From assembly GCA_964453435.1 (NCBI GenBank), contig CAYVQZ010000024.1, positions 4,319-68,318 on the forward strand: a stretch of 64,000 bases of DNA, in the 5' to 3' direction. Under the pieces are notes generated by a model. It saw nothing but the letters and a program-made list of their open reading frames with translations. It was not told the origin of the DNA and made no database searches. The translations under genes were made by a program, and so were the position numbers. This document shows, piece by piece, positions 51,766 to 59,637 of this stretch (its first letter is position 1; each line of letters starts with the position of its first letter). The DNA comes from CAYVQZ01 sp964453435. GTDB taxonomy: Bacteria > Abyssobacteria > SURF-5.

Positions 51766-52026
51766 TGGCAGTTGACACGGATTATCCCGAGATTACACGG
51801 ACCCTGCTTTTACTGATGGAACATACTGTCGTTCGTTCTATCCATGCGCCCCGGCTTTTTCAAGTCCTTTCCGTGTGGGAATGAGAGGGCGCTGGCATGA
51901 TTCCGCAAGTTGCGGCAAGACCGATTTTTTGTTACCAGTCGTCTATAATGAATGAAGGTTCCGACATCGAGGCTCGGGAGACGCATTCCTGAAACCAAGG
52001 CTGACGCCGTAAGAGCCGATTACATA

Positions 52027-52488
52027 ATGTCAAGAAAAACAGATGCGGCAATATTCATCTTGTTCCTGCTCCTGCCGTTTGTGGCTTTGCTTGTGGTCGG
52101 CTTCCTGCTGATAGGCGAGATGAAATGGACGTTTCTCGTTCTCGGTTTGCTTCCGGTGGTTTTCATTTGCGTGGGGTTTTACGCTCGCCGTTCCGGCGCC
52201 GGAGAAAGATGGCAAAGATATTTCGAGATTGAGAGTCACATGACCGAAACCGAACGGAAGCAATTCAATAGACTATCTCTGCGGTCCGGCCTAAAGACCG
52301 GTGTGAACCTTGGCCTGTGCGAGCTATCTTTCCTCGCTGTTTTCTTTGGTCACTTTAGCGGTTACTTATTGGCTGTTGGCTTAATTTTCTTGGTTGCGCT
52401 TCCCCTCAGCGTCCGACACCAAAAAGCTGTGGCCCGCTTTCTTCTCTCGACAGAATACGCGAAAGAGAAAGGCTGGGAGACGCTTTAG
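52027..52488 (+). CDS. small membrane protein of unknown function
   Basis: The 153-residue protein has two hydrophobic segments near residues 8-28 and 34-52, a charged central part with MTETERKQF, and a further hydrophobic hairpin near residues 98-135. No motif is recognised. The start is uncertain: the ATG at 52027 directly precedes the first hydrophobic segment, but a longer frame starts at 51952. Neither has a strong ribosome site. Confidence 0.6.
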   Translation: MSRKTDAAIFILFLLLPFVALLVVGFLLIGEMKWTFLVLGLLPVVFICVGFYARRSGAGERWQRYFEIESHMTETERKQFNRLSLRSGLKTGVNLGLCELSFLAVFFGHFSGYLLAVGLIFLVALPLSVRHQKAVARFLLSTEYAKEKGWETL

Positions 52489-52512
52489 CGCTCATCGCAG
52501 ACATCGGAACCC

Positions 52513-52676
52513 CCTGTGAACAAATGAGTTCCCTTCTTGTGACAGGAAAGGTTTGTTGGCGCCGCAACGGCCATACGCCCACCCGAACCGATTCCTAATA
52601 CGTTCTTGAACCTGGCTTAACGTTGATGAAGTACGATGAGGATACCAACAGGAGCGTGTGGGTTTCTCCAGCCCAC
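52513..52676 (+). ncRNA. possible structured RNA between 52027 gene and terminator
   Basis: No coding frame is credible here, yet paired elements are dense. CCTGT plus ACAA (52513-52523) pair with TTGT plus ACAGG (52537-52546). TTGTTGG (52553-52559) can pair with CCAACAG (52645-52651) over a 85-base interior. GTGGG (52658-52662) pairs with CCCAC (52672-52676). An intrinsic terminator follows at 52692. Together they could form an RNA of about 220 bases. No known family fits; a loose likeness to 5S rRNA closing helices was not convincing. Confidence 0.3.
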
Positions 52677-52691
52677 TTCCTTCCCCCCGGT

Positions 52692-52732
52692 GAGCGGACC
52701 GTTTGCGCGTGACGGTTCGCTCTCCCTTTTTT
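52692..52732 (+). terminator. Rho-independent terminator
   Basis: GAGCGGACCGT (52692-52702) pairs with ACGGTTCGCTC (52712-52722) with a single mismatch, around a 9-base loop, and is followed by CCC and six T (52727-52732). It ends transcription from the small membrane protein gene or from an RNA in the preceding 200 bases. Confidence 0.75.
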
Positions 52733-53061
52733 GCAGGACGAATCGCGCGAAGACGAAGCCATCTCGAACCACTCTGCAATCGTGCTGGGGATTATGACGT
52801 GCTTCTGAGCATGACGGTTCCGTCGTCCACGGGACGGTCAGGGACAGAAATAGCCCCGGCGAGGCGCGGTAATTGCAATTGCAATTGAAGGAATTAGATT
52901 TTCTCCGGTCTGTTGTTCGTACGGCAGGGCGCAGCAGATGTGGCGCGGTTTGACGGCGGCGGAAGTTTCTGAACAGCGCTCAGAAAAAGAATGAAAATCA
53001 CGAAATCTCAAGCCGTATAAAAGATGTAGTTTTAGGCCAGATGGACCACGTTCCTTAAAAC
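52733..53061. other. intergenic stretch before the methyltransferase promoter
   Basis: No gene is seen. A short tandem AATTGC-type repeat occurs at 52871-52887 (two and a half units, also palindromic). The promoter of the corrinoid cluster begins at the right end. Confidence 0.5.
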
Positions 53062-53090
53062 TTGACAAACTGGTTGTGGTGTGGTAAGTT
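53062..53090 (+). promoter_or_regulatory. promoter of the corrinoid methyltransferase cluster
   Basis: TTGACA (53062-53067) is followed after 17 bases by TAAGTT (53085-53090). Transcription would start near 53097, leaving a leader of about 170 bases before the first gene. That leader carries hairpins, including one followed by a T-run. Confidence 0.65.
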
Positions 53091-53104
53091 GTGGGCAATG
53101 TAAG

Positions 53105-53115
53105 CAGTTCAACTG
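53105..53115 (+). repeat. palindrome in the cluster leader
   Basis: CAGTT-C-AACTG is a perfect palindrome a few bases after the expected transcription start, followed by TTAACTTTTTGG. It could be an operator at +8 or a first leader hairpin. Confidence 0.4.
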
Positions 53116-53165
53116 TTAACTTTTTGGCGTTCTCGATATTGACTGTTCGCATGCGCAGGTCGATT

Positions 53166-53220
53166 GCCTCCTCCCAATACAATGTGTCTCCGAAAAGAGA
53201 TGCGGTGAGGAGGCCTTTTT
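53166..53220 (+). terminator. leader attenuator hairpin with T-run
   Basis: GCCTCCTC (53166-53173) pairs with GAGGAGGC (53207-53214), enclosing a loop with an inner TCTC/GAGA stem, and is followed by C and five T (53216-53220). It lies between the promoter and the first gene, where a terminator would act as an attenuator. The right arm is also a perfect Shine-Dalgarno (GAGGAGG) for an ATG at 53225, so the hairpin could instead hide a ribosome site. Confidence 0.6.
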
Positions 53221-53224
53221 ACTC

Positions 53225-53293
53225 ATGGAGTACGGCGGACGGAGAGCTTCAGCGGGGAGACTGTCATCATGGCGCCGAGCACAATTGACGTAA
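53225..53293 (+). CDS. possible 22-residue leader peptide
   Basis: An ATG at 53225 stands 11 bases after the GAGGAGG at 53207-53213 and opens a frame of 22 codons ending in TAA at 53291. It overlaps the start of the first methyltransferase gene in another frame, which would allow translational coupling. The peptide is rich in Arg and Ser (five Arg). There is no homology evidence; only the ribosome site and position support it. Confidence 0.3.
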   Translation: MEYGGRRASAGRLSSWRRAQLT

Positions 53294-54348
53294 TCAACTG
53301 GGTTGGGAGACAGCGAGCGCTGCGACCGATGGGGCTGCTGTTGAAAAACGCGATGGGCGGAAAGAGTTTCGCGCAAATGGCCGCCGGGTCCGGCCGAAGG
53401 ATAGGCTCACCCATAATGGGAGCGTATCTAAGCACGTTGACCGGAACCACCGTAAAGCAAAACCTTACGAGCGGCCGCACAATGTTTAAAACGATTGAAG
53501 CCTATGTTAGCCGATTGAAGCCCGATTTCGTGATGTGCACATTTCCGGACCTGGCGGCCGAAGCCGAAGCCTGCGGTTGCGAGATAACGATGCCGGAAAA
53601 TGCGCTTCCCTCGGTTACGGTCCATCCGATACAGACCCATGACGACATGAAGAATTTGAGCATTCCCGACCCGAACAAGGACGGTCGTCTGAGCGTTTTT
53701 ATTGAATCGACGCGCCTGTTCTCGAAACGGTTCACGCTCCCGAAGACGGCGGCCAGCGCCGGCCCGTTCACCCTGGCGGCCGAACTTATGGGAGTGGATA
53801 TTATTACCCGCAAAATAATCAAGGAACCGCCTCTGGTGGACGAGGTTATGGAGTACGCGCTTCAGGTTGTGAAGCGGTATAACGATGAACTGATTAAAGC
53901 GGGGGCTGACGTCATCGGGATTGCTGAGCCTACATGCAGCCTGCTGTCGGCGAAGGCGTTCGAGAGAGCCGTGCTTCCATATCTGCAGCGTCTTGTCAAG
54001 GACCTGCCGGTACCGGCCACCTTGCACATCTGCGGTCGCGCGAACCACCTGGTCGAGCTCATGTGCAAGACCGGTGTCACCGGTATAAGTCTGGATTATC
54101 CGACGGACATAACGAAGATTAAGGACCGCGTTCCGCCCGATATCATTATCCTGGGCAACCTGGCGCCGGTCGAGGTCTTGATGATGAAGAAGCCCGACGA
54201 GGTTCGCGCTGCCACGCTCGAATTGCTGAAGGCGATGGAAGACGTGCCTAATTTCGGGTTGCTCAGCGGCTGCGACCTTCCCGTCGGCACCCCGATTGAG
54301 AATATCGAAGCAATGATTAACGCGGTCAAAGAGTACAGGGCAGCCTGA
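53269..54348 (+). CDS. MtaA/CmuA-type URO-D methyltransferase 1
   Basis: The 359-residue protein has the URO-D TIM-barrel of corrinoid-dependent methyltransferases. The zinc ligands His253, Cys255 (LHICG) and Cys335 (LSGCDLP) are all present. In methanogens MtaA moves methyl from a corrinoid protein to coenzyme M; in acetogens related proteins demethylate methoxylated compounds. No coenzyme M genes are seen, so the acceptor or donor is open. It is the first gene of the cluster, with GGGGAGA before its ATG. Given the lack of any MtaB/MttB protein, it may be the substrate-specific demethylase. Confidence 0.88.
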   Translation: MAPSTIDVINWVGRQRALRPMGLLLKNAMGGKSFAQMAAGSGRRIGSPIMGAYLSTLTGTTVKQNLTSGRTMFKTIEAYVSRLKPDFVMCTFPDLAAEAEACGCEITMPENALPSVTVHPIQTHDDMKNLSIPDPNKDGRLSVFIESTRLFSKRFTLPKTAASAGPFTLAAELMGVDIITRKIIKEPPLVDEVMEYALQVVKRYNDELIKAGADVIGIAEPTCSLLSAKAFERAVLPYLQRLVKDLPVPATLHICGRANHLVELMCKTGVTGISLDYPTDITKIKDRVPPDIIILGNLAPVEVLMMKKPDEVRAATLELLKAMEDVPNFGLLSGCDLPVGTPIENIEAMINAVKEYRAA

Positions 54349-54436
54349 ATGATGGGAACCCGAGTTGCAGGGAAATTCCGTTGCGCGCCAAATACAGATA
54401 CGTATCCTGAATGATAAGGAGAGGAGTCAAGAGCTG

Positions 54437-56350
54437 TTGCAGAAACACATGGTCATTTTTCAGCCTTCCGGTCGTCGAGGAAGAATCGAACATGGCAAGA
54501 ATCTGTTGGAGGTCTCCCGCGAACTCGGAGTCGACATAGAATCGGTTTGCGGAGGCAAGAAGACCTGCGGCAAATGCAAGGTCCGTCTGCAGCAAGGCTT
54601 CTTTGAACGACACGGGATAAGGTCTGAGTCTCGGCACTTGTCACCGCTGGCAGAGGAGGAGAAGAAGGCGCTTTCCGAACAGGAAATCGCCGAGAGCTAT
54701 CGTCTTGCCTGCGCGGCCGAGGTCTTGGGAGACGTTCTCGTGTTTGTGCCCGAGGAAAGTCGGGGTGGCAAGCAAATTGTAAGGAAAGAGGTCACGCTGC
54801 GGCGGATAAATCTAAATCCGGCCATACGGGGCTACACGTTATCACTCGAAAAACCAAGTCTTGCCGACCCGACGGGCGACTGTGAGCGTGTGCTCAGGGC
54901 CTTGGAGTCGAGCCATGGGTTAAAAGGGCTCAAAGCACCGCTTTCCGTCCTCGCTCAGATTCCCCATGCGGTGCGCGAAGGCAAATGGCAGGCAACGGTT
55001 GCGGTGTGGATGGGCCGAGAAATTCTGCGGATTGCGCCAGGCAGTTCGATGAAGCTTTACGGTCTGGCGGTGGACATCGGGACAACCACGGTTGCAGGCT
55101 ATTTGTGTGACCTCTCGACGGGCGAAGTGGCGGCTGTTCACTCGATGATGAATCCTCAGGTGAGTTACGGAGAGGACGTCATGTCGAGGGTCACCTATAT
55201 CATGACGCAAGAGGGAGGGCTCGAGGAGCTTCACCGCGAGATCATAAAGGGGGTCAACGAGATTGTAAAGGCCGTTTGTTCGAAAGCGGAAATCGAAGCC
55301 GAAGATATTCTGGAACTCTGCGTAGTCGGCAATACCGTAATGCACCATTTGTTTCTGAAACTGTCTCCGGTGAACGTGGGCGTTTCTCCGTTTGTTCCGG
55401 TTATACAGAGCGCGGTCGATGTCAGGGCCTCGGAACTCGGCATCGAGGTGAATAAGGCGGCCAACGTCCACGTCCTGCCGATTGAAGCAGGGTTTGTGGG
55501 CGCCGACAATGTGGGAGTGCTCATCGCGGAGGCTCCGTATGAAAAAGATGAGATTCAGCTTATCATCGACATAGGAACGAACGGCGAGATACTATTGGGC
55601 AATCGCGAGAGAGTCATTGCGGCTTCCTGCGCCACGGGACCCGCTCTCGAGGGAGCCCACATCAAATTCGGTATGCGCGCGGCGCCCGGCGCCGTGGAGA
55701 AGGTGAGTATCGACCCGAAAACGCTGGATGTGAAGTACGGAGCGATTTCGAGCGGCGACGGTGAACACGCGCGCGGCATATGCGGCTCGGGTATTATCGA
55801 TGCGATCGCAGAGATGTTTCGCGCGGGCGTCATCGAGAAAAGCGGGAGATTCAACAAATCGCTGGAATCTCCGCGGATAACGCAGGATGGCAATTCGCGC
55901 GAGTTCGTGATAGTTCCCAAGGATGAGACCTCGATCGGAAAAAATATCAGCATAACGATGGGCGACGTGCGCGCCGTTCAGCTTGCAAAGGGCGCCATTT
56001 ATGCCGCCTCGAAGATATTAATGCGACGTTTGGGGGTCGAGAAAGTCGACCGAGTGGTCTTGGCGGGCGCGTTTGGCAGCTACATTGACAGAGCGTCTGC
56101 GATGCTCATGGGCATGTTTCCCGATTGTCCAATCGAGAATGTCATTGCGGTCGGCAATGCCGCCGGCGACGGCGCGCGCATGGCGCTTCTGGATGTGGAG
56201 AAAAGGCGTCAGGCCGCCGAGCAGGCGCGACGAGTCGAATACGTTGAATTGACGCTTGAAAAGGAATTCGAACGGGAATTCGTGTCGGCCATGCATTTCC
56301 CGCACATGTCCGATGAGTTTCCGCATCTGGCGGAACTCCTGCCGGTCTGA
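54437..56350 (+). CDS. RamA-like reductive activator of corrinoid proteins
   Basis: The 637-residue protein has an N-terminal 2Fe-2S ferredoxin domain (Cys38, Cys44, Cys47, Cys92), a linker domain, and a C-terminal ASKHA ATPase domain of the DUF4445 type (AVDIGTTTVAGYL near 210, IDIGTNGEILLG near 375, VVLAGAFGSYID near 540). Such proteins use ATP to reduce inactive Co(II) corrinoid to Co(I). It has no extra C-terminal 4Fe-4S clusters, as in bacterial activators (Odm/Vdm AE). The start is uncertain: TTG at 54437 follows GAGGAG by 10 bases and keeps the first strand; an ATG lies four codons later. Confidence 0.9.
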   Translation: MQKHMVIFQPSGRRGRIEHGKNLLEVSRELGVDIESVCGGKKTCGKCKVRLQQGFFERHGIRSESRHLSPLAEEEKKALSEQEIAESYRLACAAEVLGDVLVFVPEESRGGKQIVRKEVTLRRINLNPAIRGYTLSLEKPSLADPTGDCERVLRALESSHGLKGLKAPLSVLAQIPHAVREGKWQATVAVWMGREILRIAPGSSMKLYGLAVDIGTTTVAGYLCDLSTGEVAAVHSMMNPQVSYGEDVMSRVTYIMTQEGGLEELHREIIKGVNEIVKAVCSKAEIEAEDILELCVVGNTVMHHLFLKLSPVNVGVSPFVPVIQSAVDVRASELGIEVNKAANVHVLPIEAGFVGADNVGVLIAEAPYEKDEIQLIIDIGTNGEILLGNRERVIAASCATGPALEGAHIKFGMRAAPGAVEKVSIDPKTLDVKYGAISSGDGEHARGICGSGIIDAIAEMFRAGVIEKSGRFNKSLESPRITQDGNSREFVIVPKDETSIGKNISITMGDVRAVQLAKGAIYAASKILMRRLGVEKVDRVVLAGAFGSYIDRASAMLMGMFPDCPIENVIAVGNAAGDGARMALLDVEKRRQAAEQARRVEYVELTLEKEFEREFVSAMHFPHMSDEFPHLAELLPV

Positions 56351-56388
56351 TACGCGGCGCCCGCAGGACGAGATGCAGAGAGATTGCG

Positions 56389-57342
56389 ATGAATCTGTTT
56401 AGATTCGAAAAAGAGCAAAGAGTTTGCGATATCGACGGTGTGAGAGTGGGGGGACAGCCCGGCGTTCATCCGACGGTCCTCATCGGCTCGATGTTTCACA
56501 AGGGCGATAAACTGATTGCCGATCGCAAGGGCGGCGACTTCGATAAGGGGTCGGCCCGGAAACAGATAAAAACAATGAAAGCTCTTTCGGAGCGAACCGC
56601 CATTCCCGGCATGCTCGACATCGTGGGAAACACCGCCGATGAGATTTCGGGATACATGGAGTTTGTCGCCGGCGAAACGGAGGTTCCGTTTTGCGTCGAC
56701 GCCTGGAAGCCGGAAGTCAGAATCGAGGCGGCGCGCCGGGCAGGTCAGGCGGGTTTGCTTGAGCGTCTTGTTTATAACAGTTTGAATCCTTGGAATCCGG
56801 ATATTGAATCTGAGGTCGAGGCAATCGCGGGCGCGGGCGTGAAACACGTTATTGTCGCCGTGTTTGACGAGACCGATAAGCTCGGCTCGGGCCGGGTTGC
56901 CTCGCTCGAACGACTGCTGCCCATCATCGAGAGCGGTAAGTTCAAGTCGGTAATGGTCGATACGACCGTAATGAATGTCGCAGCAATGGCTTTTTCGCTG
57001 GAGGGCGGTTTCCTGATCAAGGAGCGGTTCGGTTTGCCCGTAGGCTGTGCGCCTTCAAACGGGACATACATGTGGAAAGAACTGCGCGCGCGGACAACCC
57101 GGGAAGGTTTCGCGGGGGCGGATGCGGCCGCTCACGGGATTGCCGCGCTCCTGTGGAATGACTTTTTGTTCTACGGTCCGATGACCGGGACCGAGCGGAT
57201 ATTTGCAGCGGCGGCTGCGGCGGAGTCGGTGAAGGCGATGTTCGGCTATGCGGTTTCCCGTTCTCTCCGGATAGGGGAGTCTCACCCTCTGAACACATTG
57301 TTTGCCGAATTTTTGAAGCAACTGGAAGCAGAGAACAAGTAA
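56389..57342 (+). CDS. MtrH-like methyltransferase (probable tetrahydrofolate methyl acceptor enzyme)
   Basis: The 317-residue protein matches MtrH, the subunit that in methanogens transfers methyl from tetrahydromethanopterin to a corrinoid. Typical blocks are FRFEKEQRVCDIDGVRVGGQPGVHPTV at the start (read here in parts), GSMFHKGDK near residue 33, and LPVGCAPSNGTYMWK near residue 215. Bacterial relatives such as MtvA, MtoA and MtgA move methyl from a corrinoid protein to tetrahydrofolate. No other mtr subunit gene is near, which fits a soluble methyl-transfer role. It follows ramA by 38 bases. Confidence 0.88.
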   Translation: MNLFRFEKEQRVCDIDGVRVGGQPGVHPTVLIGSMFHKGDKLIADRKGGDFDKGSARKQIKTMKALSERTAIPGMLDIVGNTADEISGYMEFVAGETEVPFCVDAWKPEVRIEAARRAGQAGLLERLVYNSLNPWNPDIESEVEAIAGAGVKHVIVAVFDETDKLGSGRVASLERLLPIIESGKFKSVMVDTTVMNVAAMAFSLEGGFLIKERFGLPVGCAPSNGTYMWKELRARTTREGFAGADAAAHGIAALLWNDFLFYGPMTGTERIFAAAAAAESVKAMFGYAVSRSLRIGESHPLNTLFAEFLKQLEAENK

Positions 57343-57359
57343 GGAAAAGGAGATAGTCG

Positions 57360-58394
57360 GTGGGTTCCAAGAAAACCGCTCGGGATAAGGTTCTCGCCCT
57401 TTTGGGGGGAGAGAGGGATGGAGAACTGCTATGTTTCAGTGGGATGGGAAACGTGACGACCGCAGGGGCCAAGGAGACCGGCGTGCGCTTTGCCGAGGCG
57501 CACACCGATTCGACCAAAATGGCGACACTCGCTGCGAGCACGTATAAGCTGTTCGGATTCGAATGCGCGGTGGTTCCGTTCGATGTCGCCATCGAGGCTG
57601 AGCTGCTGGGATGCCCTATCAATTTTTACACCCATGTTGACCCCGAGGAAATTCTGTATCCGACTGTGAAGGAGAAACGGGTCGCGGCCGCAGGAGACAT
57701 CAGATTACCCGATAGTCTTTCAACCGCGGGAAGAGTGCCGGTTGTCATCGAGGCGCTGGATTCGCTCAAACGAGACATCGGGGAAGAAGTGGCCATTGGC
57801 ACATACATAATGGGTCCTTTCACGATAGCCGGCCAGACAATGGAGTTGGATGACCTTCTGAAGCTCTGCCTGAAAAAACCTGAGTCTGTCGCGCAAATAC
57901 TCGATATTTATGCCGACTTGGTCATTCGGTTGGTGGCGGTTTATTTCGATGCGGGCGCCGATTATATCACTATCAGGGAAATGGGCGCGACCTCTGACGT
58001 TCTCAGGCCGGCCCTGTTCAAGAAAGTGGTCGAGCCTCGCCTGAAGAAGATTTTTGCCGCGGTCCGCGGTCCCATGGTGCTGCATATCTGCGGGAAATCC
58101 AACAATATTATGGAATCGATGAACAGATGTGGAGCAAGCGCCCTCAGCGTTGACCAGAAGAACGATTTGCGACAAACGCGCGAGACTATCGGAAAAGAAC
58201 CCATTCTTCTGGGCAATTTCGACCCGTTCAATGTTCTTGTGAAAGGGACGCCGGAAGACGCGAGACGGGCGGTGCTCGAGTGTGTTGAGGGAGGCGTGGA
58301 CGCCGTGTGGCCCGGTTGTGACATCTGGCCGACCGCTCCCAGGGAAAACGTCGAGGCTCTGATGAAAGCTGTGAAAAACGTCGGAACGAGGTAG
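57360..58394 (+). CDS. MtaA/CmuA-type URO-D methyltransferase 2
   Basis: The 344-residue protein is a second URO-D methyltransferase with the full zinc set: His242, Cys244 (LHICGK) and Cys320 (WPGCDIW). It differs clearly from the first copy outside the core, so it is not a recent duplicate. The start is GTG at 57360 with AAAAGGAG upstream. It lies 17 bases after the MtrH-like gene and 17 bases before the corrinoid protein gene, so it is likely the direct partner of that protein. Confidence 0.88.
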   Translation: MGSKKTARDKVLALLGGERDGELLCFSGMGNVTTAGAKETGVRFAEAHTDSTKMATLAASTYKLFGFECAVVPFDVAIEAELLGCPINFYTHVDPEEILYPTVKEKRVAAAGDIRLPDSLSTAGRVPVVIEALDSLKRDIGEEVAIGTYIMGPFTIAGQTMELDDLLKLCLKKPESVAQILDIYADLVIRLVAVYFDAGADYITIREMGATSDVLRPALFKKVVEPRLKKIFAAVRGPMVLHICGKSNNIMESMNRCGASALSVDQKNDLRQTRETIGKEPILLGNFDPFNVLVKGTPEDARRAVLECVEGGVDAVWPGCDIWPTAPRENVEALMKAVKNVGTR

Positions 58395-58411
58395 AAAAGA
58401 GAGGCGTGACG

Positions 58412-59077
58412 ATGACGGATGACGGAAAAAGGGAAGAACTGCTGAAAAGACTCGCGGAAGGAGTGTTGAAATTCGAAGAGGAAGAGGTCGTCAAGGCTGC
58501 GAATGAGGTTTTGGAACTTGGTTTCGATGCGTACGACGCTATTATGAACGGCCTGGCAAAAGGGATGGATGAGGCCGGAAGGCTCTGGGAGGAGGAAGAA
58601 TACTTCGTGCCCGAGCTTCTGTTGTGCGCGGATGCATTGTACGCCGGTCTCGGTATCCTGAGACCGCACGTCAAGATGGAAGACCAGGCAAAAAATAAGG
58701 GGGTCGTCGTTATCGGGACGGTTCAGGGCGATGTGCATGACATTGGCAAGAATCTTGTAAAGATGATGTTCGAGGTGGCCGGCTTTGAAGTGCACGACCT
58801 CGGCAAGGACGTGGAGTTGGAAAGATTCGTCGAGGAACAGCTCAAGACCAATGCAGAACTGGTCTGCCTGTCGGCAATGATGACAACGTCAATGCTTGGT
58901 ATGGAACGTGTCATCAAAATGATTCGCGAGAAGAATCCGAATGTGAAGGTTATGATAGGCGGCGCTCCCATAACGGGGGAGGTCGTGACAAAGTTCGGCG
59001 CCGACGGCACAGCGGATAACGCGTCAAACGCGCTGAAGGAAGCGCTGAGAATGGTCGCTTCGCTCAGGGAGATGTAG
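58412..59077 (+). CDS. MtaC-like corrinoid protein
   Basis: The 221-residue protein has an N-terminal helical cap domain (residues 1-90) and a B12-binding Rossmann domain with the DxHxxG motif at Asp107, His109 and Gly112; His109 is the lower cobalt ligand. IGGAPIT near residue 190 closes the cofactor tail site. It carries the methyl group between the two methyltransferase reactions. The ATG at 58412 is used; a GTG lies two codons earlier. It is the last gene of the tight cluster. Confidence 0.93.
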   Translation: MTDDGKREELLKRLAEGVLKFEEEEVVKAANEVLELGFDAYDAIMNGLAKGMDEAGRLWEEEEYFVPELLLCADALYAGLGILRPHVKMEDQAKNKGVVVIGTVQGDVHDIGKNLVKMMFEVAGFEVHDLGKDVELERFVEEQLKTNAELVCLSAMMTTSMLGMERVIKMIREKNPNVKVMIGGAPITGEVVTKFGADGTADNASNALKEALRMVASLREM

Positions 59078-59167
59078 CCTCTGCATTATTGACTTTTCTC
59101 AAAAGAATATGCTAAATAGACCCTGCGATTGAGACGAGACAGGGCCTGCTTGTGAGGAAAAGTGCGG

Positions 59168-59617
59168 ATGATTGAGGGTGTCAGACTGGTACACTTGGAA
59201 GTTCACGCAGACGATCGCGGGTATCTCATCGAAATTTTGCGGGCAACGGACGAGCACTTCACGAAATTCGGACAGGTTTATATCGTCGGCAATATGTCGC
59301 GCGGTGTCATCAGGGCGTTCCACAAGCACGAAGTGCTCTGGGATTGGTTCTTCATCAGTCACGGGGCGGCCAAGTTCGTGCTGCGAGATGACCGACCGGA
59401 CAGTCCGACCTATGAACAGATGGATACCTACGTCATCACACAGCGGAATCCATCCCTCCTTGTCGTTCCCCCGGGCGTTTTTCACGGCTGGATGTCGCTC
59501 GAGGACGACACCCAGCTGATCAGCACGGCGAGCGAGGTGTACAAACGGGAGAAGCCGGATGAAATGCGGATTCCGCCCGACTCGTTTGGCTATAGTTGGG
59601 AAATCAAGGGGAGATAA
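59168..59617 (+). CDS. RmlC-like cupin (sugar epimerase type)
   Basis: The 149-residue protein has the cupin fold of dTDP-4-dehydrorhamnose 3,5-epimerase relatives. DDRGYLIEILR near residue 17, SRGVIRAFHKHEVLWDWFFISHGAAKFVL near 47-75 and PPGVFHGWMSL near 104 match the family; His58 and Asp or Tyr positions nearby would be the active pair. It is shorter than RmlC, like WbtF/FdtA-type or stand-alone epimerases. An epimerase/dehydratase gene follows by 20 bases. A GTG start two codons earlier is possible. Confidence 0.82.
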   Translation: MIEGVRLVHLEVHADDRGYLIEILRATDEHFTKFGQVYIVGNMSRGVIRAFHKHEVLWDWFFISHGAAKFVLRDDRPDSPTYEQMDTYVITQRNPSLLVVPPGVFHGWMSLEDDTQLISTASEVYKREKPDEMRIPPDSFGYSWEIKGR

Positions 59618-59637
59618 TTCCGGGAGGCATCGAGCCA

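Noticed and set aside
52547..52660. Possible 5S rRNA: closing helix and a late GATGAGGATACC resembling the 5S 3' region
   Set aside because: The conserved 5S loops (CCGAAC, the GAAGT region) are not present, and no other rRNA gene is near.
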